From JAPOXR01 sp963664715 (GTDB lineage: Bacteria > Pseudomonadota > Alphaproteobacteria > Rhodobacterales > Rhodobacteraceae): 64,000 nt of DNA. The translations under genes and the position numbers were made by a program. Each line of letters begins with the position of its first letter. Position 1 is the first letter of the stretch. Shown here piece by piece: positions 18,424-27,037 of this stretch. The notes below the pieces were generated by a model. It was not told the DNA's origin. It worked only from the letters and a program-made list of their open reading frames with translations, and did no database searches. The DNA is taken from contig CAXXUY010000003.1 of assembly GCA_963664715.2 (NCBI GenBank), forward strand, positions 81,534 through 145,533, in the 5' to 3' direction.

Positions 18424-19404
18424 GTGCCGATGCCGAGACAATCTCACCGGAAAAACCTCAGCCTGAAATGGCTGGAGCTCTTTCAGATCTGTGCCCTGAA
18501 GGACTCCCTGCAGGCGGCCTCGGTGGAAACCGGATTGACCGTCAGCACCATCTCGCACCATCTTCGGAGTCTCGGGGATCATCTTGGTGTCGACCTGTTC
18601 GATCACGGCCGAAGACCAATGGTGCTCACCCCGAAGGGCAAAGTGTTTCTGCGAATCATCGATGACGCCCTTCATGCCATTCGCCGAGCGCAGGCCGAAG
18701 CGTCGGCAGGCAACATTGCCGAGGCGAGTTACCTGCGTCTGGGCACGATCGAGGAATTCGACAGCGACATCATTCCCGAACTGGCGGTGTTCCTGTCGAA
18801 CTCGATGCCGCGCCGTGATTTCCTGTATCAGACTGAATCGAGCCACTCACTCATCGAGATGCTGAGAAACCGGCAACTGGACCTGGGCATCACCGCGTGC
18901 CCGACCGAACGCCTGCGGGACTTGATCGATCGTCCCCTGCTGCGTGATCCGTTCATTGTGGTCCTTCCAGTTTCGCCGGAAGGATCCCTTTCAGAGATCG
19001 TCAAGGGCCGGACAGAACTTCCGTTTCTGCGGTTTTCAGGTAACCTGATCATCGCGCGTCAGATCGAGCCCCAACTCGGGCGCATGGGTGTCTCGTCCCC
19101 GCATTCTTTCGAATGCAGCAACAGCCAAACCCTGTCGGCGATGTTGGCAACCGGGGCGGGGTGGACCATCACGTCACCGTTGCTGTTTGCTCGGGCCAGG
19201 AGGTTTCAATCCAGGATCCGGATGCATCGCCTCCCCGGAAAGGGGTTCTCCCGAGAACTGGCCATCGTGACGACTCCGGATTGCTCGCGCTCCATCGTCG
19301 ACCTCGTAGACAGAAAGATCCGCGCACTCGTTGATGAATATGCAATCAGGCCGCTCCTTGAAACGGCACCCTGGCTCAAGGGAAACTTCACGTTGATTGA
19401 GTGA
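18424..19404 (+). CDS. LysR-family transcriptional regulator
   Basis: A 326-residue regulator. Residues about 14-70 form a winged helix-turn-helix (LKWLELFQICALKDSLQAAS, then TVSTISHHLRSLGDHLGVDLFDHG). A helical linker and an effector-binding domain follow, including LRLGTIEEFDSDIIPEL and the MLATGAGWTITSPLL turn. The start is GTG 18424 or ATG 18430; neither is decisive. It reads toward the minus-strand mttB-family gene. It may regulate that gene and the divergent dimethylglycine-dehydrogenase-like gene, but LysR genes usually sit beside a divergent target, so this is uncertain. Confidence 0.85.
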   Translation: MPMPRQSHRKNLSLKWLELFQICALKDSLQAASVETGLTVSTISHHLRSLGDHLGVDLFDHGRRPMVLTPKGKVFLRIIDDALHAIRRAQAEASAGNIAEASYLRLGTIEEFDSDIIPELAVFLSNSMPRRDFLYQTESSHSLIEMLRNRQLDLGITACPTERLRDLIDRPLLRDPFIVVLPVSPEGSLSEIVKGRTELPFLRFSGNLIIARQIEPQLGRMGVSSPHSFECSNSQTLSAMLATGAGWTITSPLLFARARRFQSRIRMHRLPGKGFSRELAIVTTPDCSRSIVDLVDRKIRALVDEYAIRPLLETAPWLKGNFTLIE

Positions 19405-19448
19405 CGACGGCCCGCGACCTGACGGTGCGACCCAACGCATTCCTGTGC

Positions 19449-20972
19449 TCAGGCCTGAATGATATTGAAACGGCTTCGGATCGCCTTCTCCTGTTCGCCG
19501 GTCAGATAGGCGGGTTGGTGGTTGCGCAGGATTTCCCGGGCCCGCCTTCGCGCACGGGACCAGGAATCCAGGGCACCTTTTCCGGCCCAGCTCGCCGGAT
19601 CATCCCTGTCGGCAAGCGAGGGATAGAAATAGTCCCGTTCCATTGCCTGATAGGTGTGCTGACCGCCAAGGAAATGTCCCTCGCCCAGCACCGCCTCGCA
19701 GATGGCATGAAATCCCAGATTCTCGTCATTGACCTCGATCCCTCGCAGGATCCGGTAGTTGTGCGAGTGCATCTCGTTGTCCAGCACGAACCCCTCGAAG
19801 CTCGCGCCCAGAAGCGACGCGGTCATGCCCGAGCTCTCGTAGACCAGGTTGCCGCCCGCCAGTGCGGCGGCCAGCGATGTAATGCCCTTCTCCATCCCGT
19901 ACTGGGCATCAATTGCCTTGGCATCGGTCATCGAACAGGCAACACCCGAGGGCAGCCCCAGCCAGTTTGACAGCTGGGCCGAGGCTGCATTCAGGACAGC
20001 AGTTTCACCGCCGCCGCCCGAAAACGCACCCGTGCGCAGATCGACGACCAGTGGCCAATTGGAAAACACCATGGGAAATCCGGGCTGGATCGCATGAACC
20101 ATGACCAGGCTCGCAAGCGTTTCGGCCACGGACTGCGAAAGAAACCCTGCCAGTGTAGCCGGCGCGGTTGCCCCGGCCTGTACCGCCGTGATGCAGGAAA
20201 TCGGGATATTGTGTCTGATACACTCATAGACCACGTCAACCGCATCTTCACCGTAACGCATGGGCGAGATGACCGGGCTGATATGGGCCTTCACGAAAGG
20301 GCGCCTGGAAAACTCGCCTGACCCGCCTGCGGCAATGTCCAGCATTTCAACGATCGGGGCCACGTGTTCGGCCAGTGTAAACGACGTCGCTGCCGGTTTG
20401 GTCGTGTTCCTTAGCAGGGCATAGACCGTGTTGACGTCGAGATCGAAGTTGTCCGGCACATCCGTTGCCACACAACAGCGGGTAAACCAGCTGACATTGG
20501 CCAGCGTGTCCTGAAGCCGGGTGAAATCGTGCAGATCTGCGAGCGTAGAGGGCCTATAGAAACCGCTGTCGAGATCCAGTGTCTGCACCGCAGCGCCCCC
20601 GGTTCCGAAATGCACCCGGTTGCCGCCAACCTCGATCGATCGGTCTTCGTCGCGCCCATGCAGGACAAATGTCCTTGCTGCCTGTTCGACGGCTTCCTCC
20701 ACCAGCCCGGGCGGAAACATCACCCTGCCGGCATCGTTGTCCTTCGCGCCAACCGCAAGCAGATCAGTGCGGAGCCGTGGCGGGACTTCTCCCATGCCAA
20801 GTCTCTCGAGAAGGTCCAGAGCCGTACCGTAGACTCCCTGGATTTCGAATTCGGTCAGTGGCTTGTATAGACCGCCAATCTGGCCCGGCGGGCATGGATC
20901 CAGAACTGGTCTGGCCGCGCGCTGTTCGAGCCGCACTCTTCGTCCGCCTCTCTTGCTCCGCTGGCCAGCCAT
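19449..20972 (-). CDS. MttB-superfamily (non-pyrrolysine) methyltransferase 1
   Basis: A 507-residue member of the trimethylamine methyltransferase superfamily. The frame is uninterrupted, so it is the non-pyrrolysine type (as in glycine-betaine, proline-betaine and carnitine demethylases). Signatures shared with the second copy at 29709 are VHFGTGGAAVQTLD, DVNTVYALLRNTTKP, QAGATAPATLAGF and VYESSGMTASLLGASFE. Characterised relatives pass a methyl group from a quaternary amine to a corrinoid protein, but no corrinoid protein or activating enzyme is encoded in this window. The start is ATG 20972 with GGAG immediately upstream. It is divergent from the FAD/GcvT protein, suggesting joint use of one methylated amine. 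The substrate is unknown. Confidence 0.85.
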   Translation of the reverse strand: MAGQRSKRGGRRVRLEQRAARPVLDPCPPGQIGGLYKPLTEFEIQGVYGTALDLLERLGMGEVPPRLRTDLLAVGAKDNDAGRVMFPPGLVEEAVEQAARTFVLHGRDEDRSIEVGGNRVHFGTGGAAVQTLDLDSGFYRPSTLADLHDFTRLQDTLANVSWFTRCCVATDVPDNFDLDVNTVYALLRNTTKPAATSFTLAEHVAPIVEMLDIAAGGSGEFSRRPFVKAHISPVISPMRYGEDAVDVVYECIRHNIPISCITAVQAGATAPATLAGFLSQSVAETLASLVMVHAIQPGFPMVFSNWPLVVDLRTGAFSGGGGETAVLNAASAQLSNWLGLPSGVACSMTDAKAIDAQYGMEKGITSLAAALAGGNLVYESSGMTASLLGASFEGFVLDNEMHSHNYRILRGIEVNDENLGFHAICEAVLGEGHFLGGQHTYQAMERDYFYPSLADRDDPASWAGKGALDSWSRARRRAREILRNHQPAYLTGEQEKAIRSRFNIIQA

Positions 20973-21121
20973 CTCCGATCCCCTTCCTTGCTCTGTCCTG
21001 AGACAACGGTGATCGCTTGCAGATTTGCAATGCCCCGTGCCCCAATTATGATTGTATCAAATAACAATTTCGAATTGATCGGAAAGAACTCGGCTCTATT
21101 GCCAGCGGCACAAATCTCCGC

Positions 21122-21137
21122 CTCCTGATATCAGGAG
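21122..21137. promoter_or_regulatory. Perfect 16-bp palindrome upstream of the FAD/GcvT gene
   Basis: CTCCTGATATCAGGAG is self-complementary. It lies 18 bp before the ATG at 21156, just ahead of the Shine-Dalgarno CGGAGG. It could be an operator or a short mRNA hairpin next to the ribosome binding site. The AT-rich stretch at about 21045-21075 upstream is the likely divergent promoter. Confidence 0.45.
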
Positions 21138-21155
21138 CTTTTCGGAGGCAGCTTC

Positions 21156-23591
21156 ATGAAATCACGCACCAAGGTCGTAGTCATTGGCGGTGGCATCGCC
21201 GGATGCTCGACCCTCTATCACCTCACGCAAGAGGGCTGGACCGATGTCGTCCTGGTCGAGCGCAACGAACTGACCAGCGGCACGACGTGGCATTCCGCCG
21301 CCCAGGTCACGAATTTTGGCATGAACCAGACGATGGTGGGCCTCAAGACCCACTCGATCAACCTCTACAGGGAACTGGCGGAAGACCCCGACTACCCGAT
21401 CAACTATCACCACGGCGATGGCGGCATCCGGCTGGCCAACACCGAGACGCAAATGCAGGGCTACCGCCACTTCGCCTCTATGGCCCGGGGCATGGACGTG
21501 AATTTCGAGTTGATCGATGCCGAGGAATGTTCCCGCCGTCATCCCTTGATTTCCACTGACAACCTTTTGGGAGGGCTCTGGGATCCGCTCGATGGTGATA
21601 TCGATCCGGCACAGCTGTGCCAGGCTCTGGCCCGGCGCGCGCGCAAGGCTGGTGCCGAAGTGTATCGCCACACGCCGGTTGTGGGCCTCACACAGCACGC
21701 AGATGACACCTGGACTGTCCACACCGAACATGGAGACATCGGCTGTCGTATCGTCGTGAACGCCTGCGGCTACCGCGTGAACGAGGTGGGTGCGATGATG
21801 GGTGTGCATCACCCGGTCGCCACGATGGAACACCAGTATTTCCTGACCGAGGATATCCCCGCGATCGCGGAGGCGGGCCATCGCATGCCGCTGATCCGCT
21901 GCCCGATCAGCGACTTCTATTGCCGTCAGGAAAGAAACGGCCTGCTCGTGGGCTTCTACGAACAGGGCTGCAAGACATGGGGAATGGACGGAATCGACCC
22001 GAATTTTGTCAACGCGCTCTGCCCGGACGATCTGGACCGGGTGACGGATGTGCTGGACGGCGCCATCGCCCGCATGCCCGCGCTGATGGAGGTCGGCATC
22101 CGTGCGATCGTCAACGGTCCGATCACATATTCGATCGACGGCGCCCCCCTGGTCGGCCCGGTCCCGGGCAAGCGCAACGCGTTCTGCATCATCGGGCTGC
22201 GCGCCGGGATTGGCGAAGGCGGCGGCCATGGCTGGCTGCTGGCCCAGCAGATCGTTCATGGCGAGGCATTCTATGACACATGGGTTCTGGACCCGCGCCG
22301 CTTCACCGGACACGCCAATGTCGAACTGGCCGCACTGAAGGCCATTGAAGACTACCAGAACGAGTTCCGCTTTCATTTCCCGCATGAACACCGCCCTGCG
22401 GGCCGGCCCGCCAAGACCACCCCACTCACGCATGTGCTGGAGGAAGAAGGCGCGGAGTTTGCCGTTGTGAACGGCTGGGAGCGCGTTGACTACATCAAGC
22501 CATCACCCGACTTCCATCCCTCGATATCCTTCAATTTCGACGAGACGTTCGATGTCATCGCTGCCGAGGTGAACAACGTGCAGGGAAATGTCGGCCTGTG
22601 CGAGGTCAGCGGTTTCAACCGGATTGAGATCGACGGTACCGACAGCCACTCATTCCTCGACCGGATGTTCTGCGGCAACGTCACCAAGCGCGCAGGCCGC
22701 GTGGGGCTGGGCTATCTCCTGAACCATCACGGTATGGTCAAGAGCGAAGCGACAGTTGCAAATCTCCCCGAAAGTGACCGCGGCCCTGCGCGAATCTGGT
22801 ACGGTTCTGCCGCGGCGAGCGAGTATCACGACATGGACTGGCTGACGCAGCACGTCCGCGAAGGCGAGGACGTTCAGATTCGCAACCTGACCAACGATCA
22901 GACCATCCTGGTTCTGGCCGGCCCGAATGCGCGCAATGTGCTGGCTGCCTGTTCCCGCTGCGACTGGTCGAAAGAGGCCTTCCCCTGGCTTTCTGTACGT
23001 GAGTGCTTCATCGGCTTCGCCCCCGCGACGGTGATGGGCATCAGTTTCTCAGGCGAGTTGGCCTATGAGATCCACGTTCCGAACGCTTCGCTCCACGCCG
23101 CTTATCTGGCGCTGCGAAAGGCAGGCGAGGCCCATGGACTGAAGCTCTTTGGCTCGCGTGCGGTGGACACGATGCGAATGGAGAAGGGCTTCATGCATTG
23201 GAAAGCCGAGCTCATTACCGAATACGACCCGTTCGAAACGTCGCTCGGCCGCTTTGTCAATCCGGACAAGCACGGCTTCGTGGGCAAGGAAGCATTGCTT
23301 GATCGCCTGGCCGGGGGTCCACGGCGAAGGCTTGTCAGCCTGAAGATCGATGCGACACACGCCCCGGCCCATGGCGGTGCCTCGCTGATGCTGGATGATG
23401 GGGTGGTCGGTAGCGTCACCTCGGGAGAATGGGGACATCGGGTCGGGCTGAACCTGGCCTATGCCTTCATCACCCCGGAATTGGCGGACGAAGGCAGCAG
23501 GATGTCACTGGATCTGTGCGGAGAACTGGTCGGGGCCGAAGTGATCGCGGCGTCGCCTTATGATCCCGGATTCACCAGAATGCGCGGTTGA
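21156..23591 (+). CDS. Dimethylglycine/sarcosine-dehydrogenase-like FAD oxidoreductase fused to GcvT domain
   Basis: An 811-residue two-part enzyme. Residues 1-380 form a DAO-type FAD domain with the dinucleotide motif VVIGGGIAGCS and SGTTWHSAA, in which H46 sits where dimethylglycine dehydrogenase attaches FAD covalently. Residues about 440-811 are a GcvT/aminomethyltransferase module (SGELAYEIHVP, FGSRAVDTMRMEKGF, GSVTSGEWGH) that binds tetrahydrofolate and captures the one-carbon unit as methylene-THF. The enzyme likely oxidises an N-methyl amine in the cytoplasm. It is divergent from an MttB-family gene. Arginine codons here are nearly all CGN in the part checked, whereas aroA and rpsA use AGG often, so the gene may be acquired. 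The substrate could be dimethylglycine, sarcosine or a relative. Confidence 0.88.
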   Translation: MKSRTKVVVIGGGIAGCSTLYHLTQEGWTDVVLVERNELTSGTTWHSAAQVTNFGMNQTMVGLKTHSINLYRELAEDPDYPINYHHGDGGIRLANTETQMQGYRHFASMARGMDVNFELIDAEECSRRHPLISTDNLLGGLWDPLDGDIDPAQLCQALARRARKAGAEVYRHTPVVGLTQHADDTWTVHTEHGDIGCRIVVNACGYRVNEVGAMMGVHHPVATMEHQYFLTEDIPAIAEAGHRMPLIRCPISDFYCRQERNGLLVGFYEQGCKTWGMDGIDPNFVNALCPDDLDRVTDVLDGAIARMPALMEVGIRAIVNGPITYSIDGAPLVGPVPGKRNAFCIIGLRAGIGEGGGHGWLLAQQIVHGEAFYDTWVLDPRRFTGHANVELAALKAIEDYQNEFRFHFPHEHRPAGRPAKTTPLTHVLEEEGAEFAVVNGWERVDYIKPSPDFHPSISFNFDETFDVIAAEVNNVQGNVGLCEVSGFNRIEIDGTDSHSFLDRMFCGNVTKRAGRVGLGYLLNHHGMVKSEATVANLPESDRGPARIWYGSAAASEYHDMDWLTQHVREGEDVQIRNLTNDQTILVLAGPNARNVLAACSRCDWSKEAFPWLSVRECFIGFAPATVMGISFSGELAYEIHVPNASLHAAYLALRKAGEAHGLKLFGSRAVDTMRMEKGFMHWKAELITEYDPFETSLGRFVNPDKHGFVGKEALLDRLAGGPRRRLVSLKIDATHAPAHGGASLMLDDGVVGSVTSGEWGHRVGLNLAYAFITPELADEGSRMSLDLCGELVGAEVIAASPYDPGFTRMRG

Positions 23592-24190
23592 TCGGCGACG
23601 GGAGTGCGATTCATCGCAATTCTGGCCGAAGCTGGCTTTTCACGAACCGGGTCTTCATTGGTGCCGGACATCATCTGCATCGGCAACCGGTCGGGAATCG
23701 AGATCCGGTTTCGAGCCGTTTCTGCACTTCGCAAGGCGACGGTCCTGTCGAAGTAATGGCAGGCGTTTCCGCATACGCAACACCCGGGTCCTTTGAAGAA
23801 TCCTGCCAGTCCCGATGCGTCGTCGCGCCGTGCGAGCGTGGTAAACCCGGCGCGTTTGCAGGCCAGTGCGCCCGGCCTTGCCATATCGAACGCAAGGGAG
23901 CGAGCCTTGTCACTCGTTCGAATGCTGCAGGCGAGTGGATGAATCTCACTCCCCTGCCCCCCGAATTCATCGCGAAACGGGAAACGATCTGCCCTGTAGC
24001 GGTACCGGTGTCGAGGAATGCGGCCAGCTTCGCGATCTTCCGCATCAAACCCGATCGTGACCGCCGCTGGATGGTTGCCACGGCGGTTGCGGATAGCGGC
24101 CACTGTTCTTCCATTCAGCCATGCAATGCCTGGTTGCCCCGCCAATGAAGCGGTCAGGATTCAGGCCTATTGCTGCCGGCCGGCAGAAGG
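23592..24190. other. 600-bp region between convergent genes, no supported gene
   Basis: Open frames of up to 195 codons exist on both strands, but none has a recognisable domain. One minus-strand reading near 23800-23960 (RSLAFDMARPGALACKRAGF) faintly resembles the MmgE/PrpD family, so a decayed gene is possible. The resemblance is too weak to call. The convergent neighbours explain the lack of promoters. Confidence 0.4.
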
Positions 24191-24973
24191 TCAGCGACCG
24201 GTCCAGACCGGATCCCGCTTTTCCGCGAACGCCCTGGCGCCTTCTACCTGGTCGTCACTTGCATAGAGACGATCGACCGTCGCGAATTGCCGTTTGGTTA
24301 TGCGGTTCAATGCATCCTGAAACCTCATCGCTTCGGCTTCCCGCACGATCTCCTTGATCGCGGCGTAGACCAGTGGCGGCCCCGAAGCCAGCAATTCGGC
24401 CAGCTCCCAGGCCTTGTCCCGCAATTCCCCGGGCTCGACGACTTCCTTGAGCAACCCCCAGCCCAGCGCTTCATCAACATCAAACCATCTCCCCGTCAGC
24501 AGCAGGTCGATTGCCACGTGGTACGGGATTCGCTTGGGCAGCCTGATCGAAGCCGCATCGGCAACGGTTCCGGACCTGATTTCCGGAAGCGCGAAGGTCG
24601 CATTCCGGCTTGCCAGGATCAGGTCACAGGAGAGCGCCAGCTCCAGACCACCTCCGCAGCATATGCCGTTGACCGCACAGATGACCGGTTTGTTCAGGTC
24701 TCCGAGCTCCTGCAATCCGCCGAACCCGCCAATCCCATAGTCGCCATCAACTTCTTCACCGCTTGCCGCGGCCTTCAGGTCCCACCCTGCGCAAAAGAAC
24801 CTCTCCCCTTCCGCGCGCAGAATTGCGACGCGCAGTGCCGGGTCGTCCCTGAAGTCCATGAAAACATCGCCCATCTTGCGGCTGGTCGCCAAGTCGATGG
24901 CGTTGGCCTTCGGCCGGTCCAGCGTCACTTCCAGGACATGGTCCCTTCGCCCAATCTTGACGGAATTGTCCAT
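24191..24973 (-). CDS. Carnitinyl-CoA dehydratase-like (CaiD-like) crotonase
   Basis: A 260-residue enoyl-CoA hydratase-fold enzyme. LDRPKANAID, FRDDPALRVAI, GWDLKAAASGE and the C-terminus FAEKRDPVWTGR match E. coli CaiD closely, more so than generic crotonases. The oxyanion-hole glycines lie in CAGWDLKAA and CCGGGLELALS. CaiD interconverts L-carnitinyl-CoA and crotonobetainyl-CoA, so a trimethylammonium acyl-CoA is a reasonable substrate guess. It starts 3 bp after the acyl-CoA synthetase stop, with GGAG 7 nt before the ATG, and is the last gene of a three-gene minus-strand operon. Confidence 0.85.
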   Translation of the reverse strand: MDNSVKIGRRDHVLEVTLDRPKANAIDLATSRKMGDVFMDFRDDPALRVAILRAEGERFFCAGWDLKAAASGEEVDGDYGIGGFGGLQELGDLNKPVICAVNGICCGGGLELALSCDLILASRNATFALPEIRSGTVADAASIRLPKRIPYHVAIDLLLTGRWFDVDEALGWGLLKEVVEPGELRDKAWELAELLASGPPLVYAAIKEIVREAEAMRFQDALNRITKRQFATVDRLYASDDQVEGARAFAEKRDPVWTGR

Positions 24974-24976
24974 TCT

Positions 24977-27028
24977 TCAAGCTCCTTCCGATGACTTGCG
25001 GATCAGCGCGTCCACGGCAACCGCCCCGTTGCGCAACGCAAGCAGAGGATTGATTTCGAGTTCAATGAGCGTGCCGGCTTCCTGCTGGGCCAACCGGGCA
25101 ACGCTATGGATTGCGCCCACAACTGACCCGATATCAGCGCCGGGCGTATTTCGGCACCCTTCGAGTACGGGCCAGGCCCTGAGTTCCCCAAGCGCATCCA
25201 GGATCTCGCTGCGGGTTACCGGTAGCAGCAGATGCCGATGATCCCCGGCATGCTCCGCCCAAATGCCCCCTGTGCCAAATGTCAGCAGCAACCCGCATTC
25301 CGGGTCCCGCAGAACGCCGACAATGAGCTCGGCCACAACGTCGTGAATCTGCCGTTCGACCAGGAAGTCGGTTGACGCGTCCATCCCTTTCATCGCCGCG
25401 AGAAGATGATCGCGGCATGTCAGGCCGAGGGCTATGGCACTCTCTTCGGTCTTGTGAGCGACTCCGAGGCGTTTCAGAACGATCGGGTAACCAAGTTCAT
25501 CGGCAATCGCCATCGCTTCGGCTTCCTCCCTCGCGACAGCGCCTTCAGGAACCCGCACCCCGGCTTCATTCAGCAGTTTCTTGGCTTCCGCTTCGTCAAG
25601 GAGTCGCCCGGCTTCCCCAGCACGCTGAGGACAGGTCACGGGTGGACGGATCTTGCTGCTCCAGCATTCACCAATATCTGCCGCCGCCTCGGCCGCAGCG
25701 ATTGCCTCGTCAATGCCCTGCAATGGCATGATTCCTGCATCAAGCAGTTTCTCGGCCCAGACCTCGGGAAGTCCTTCCGGCATACTGGCTACCACCGCCA
25801 CCCTGCTGTCCGTCGAAGCAGCGGCTTTGCAGATTGCTCCCACCGCAGGCTTCCATGCGAGGTCCGAGCACCGGTCGGTTCGGGGAAAATCCATGACAAG
25901 AAAGGCAAGGTCATACGAGCCGAACAGCATCGCCTGAAAAATGTCGGTGAGCGCCTGTTCGTCGCCCCAATGCCAGGTGTGGTAGTCGAGTGGATTGGAG
26001 ATGTGAACCAGCGGTCCCAGCGCCTTCTTCAAAGCCGCCACCTGCTCACCGCAGGGATCGTCGAACTTCACCCTGCGCCCTACCGAGGCATCAGCTACCA
26101 GGCCCGCCTCGCCACCGGAACAGGACATCGATCCGAGCCGGCGCCCTCTCAGGGGTCCTCCTAAATGGAGGAGCTTGAGCGTTTCGAGAAACTCCGGGAC
26201 ATTGCGGACCCGGCCAATGCCCAGCCTCCTAAAAACTGCATCGGCGGCCTGCTCGCTTCCGATTATCGAAGCCGTGTGGGAGATCATCGCCTGCCTTGAC
26301 TTGTGGCTTCGTCCCGCCTTGATCGCCACGATCGGCTTGTTCAGCTTGCGGGCCTTCTCGGCCAGCCGGACATAATCGGCGATCTCGCCGAATCCCTCGA
26401 TGTAGAGTCCGATGGCGGTAATTCTCGGATCGTCAATCAGCTCCGACGCGATGTTCGCCTGCGACAGTTGCGCCTGGTTGCCCGCAGTCAAGATACAGCC
26501 GATCGGCAGGCCCCTTCTCTGCATCGTGAGGTTTATCGCGATATTTGAGCTCTGCGCCACAATGCCGACACCTGTCGAGCACCGCGTACCGCCATGCTGG
26601 TCCGGCCAGAGGGCCGTGCCATCGAGATAGTTGACGTAGCCGTAGCAGTTTGGTCCCAGGAACGGCATTGCTGAAGCCGCGTCAACCAGCCGGTCCTGGA
26701 AATCCACACCCTTGCTGTCTTCCCTGCCGGCTTCTGCGAATCCCGAGGCAAAACAGACTGCACCGCCCGCGCCGGCCCTGGACAGCTGGTCGATGACCTG
26801 AATGGCTGCCCGCCGATTGACGCCGATGAAACTTGCATCGGGCACCCCCGGCAATTCGCTGACCGAGCGAAAACAGCGCAGGCCACAAATCCTGTCCCGC
26901 GAGGGGTGCACGGGCCAGATTTCACCGTCGAACTCCATCCTCTGGCACTGCTCAACGACGTTGCCGGCCCATTTGCCACCGAAAACAGCGATGCTGCGCG
27001 GGCGCAACAGGCGGTCGAGGCGGGACAT
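24977..27028 (-). CDS. ADP-forming acyl-CoA synthetase (acetate-CoA ligase family)
   Basis: A 683-residue single-chain nucleotide-dependent acid-CoA ligase. Residues about 1-140 form a CoA-binding Rossmann domain (LRPRSIAVFGG, FLGPNCYGYVNYLDG). Residues 140-450 form two succinyl-CoA-ligase-like domains (GIVAQSSNIAINL, ISHTASIIGSEQAADA). Residues about 465-683 form an ATP-grasp domain (LLDEAEAKKLLNEAGVRVPEG, YPIVLKRLG, LIELEINPLL). It would activate a carboxylic acid to its CoA thioester using ATP, giving ADP. It lies between the dehydrogenase and the CaiD-like hydratase with gaps of 9 and 3 bp, so it presumably makes the CoA ester they act on. Confidence 0.88.
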   Translation of the reverse strand: MSRLDRLLRPRSIAVFGGKWAGNVVEQCQRMEFDGEIWPVHPSRDRICGLRCFRSVSELPGVPDASFIGVNRRAAIQVIDQLSRAGAGGAVCFASGFAEAGREDSKGVDFQDRLVDAASAMPFLGPNCYGYVNYLDGTALWPDQHGGTRCSTGVGIVAQSSNIAINLTMQRRGLPIGCILTAGNQAQLSQANIASELIDDPRITAIGLYIEGFGEIADYVRLAEKARKLNKPIVAIKAGRSHKSRQAMISHTASIIGSEQAADAVFRRLGIGRVRNVPEFLETLKLLHLGGPLRGRRLGSMSCSGGEAGLVADASVGRRVKFDDPCGEQVAALKKALGPLVHISNPLDYHTWHWGDEQALTDIFQAMLFGSYDLAFLVMDFPRTDRCSDLAWKPAVGAICKAAASTDSRVAVVASMPEGLPEVWAEKLLDAGIMPLQGIDEAIAAAEAAADIGECWSSKIRPPVTCPQRAGEAGRLLDEAEAKKLLNEAGVRVPEGAVAREEAEAMAIADELGYPIVLKRLGVAHKTEESAIALGLTCRDHLLAAMKGMDASTDFLVERQIHDVVAELIVGVLRDPECGLLLTFGTGGIWAEHAGDHRHLLLPVTRSEILDALGELRAWPVLEGCRNTPGADIGSVVGAIHSVARLAQQEAGTLIELEINPLLALRNGAVAVDALIRKSSEGA

Positions 27029-27037
27029 TTGTTTGGA

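Noticed and set aside
19449..20972. Pyrrolysine-containing trimethylamine methyltransferase
   Set aside because: The frames of both MttB homologues contain no in-frame amber codon and no pyl genes are present.
23558..24145. A 195-codon minus-strand frame as a gene
   Set aside because: No domain, no ribosome binding site and composition unlike neighbours; described as a gene-free region instead.
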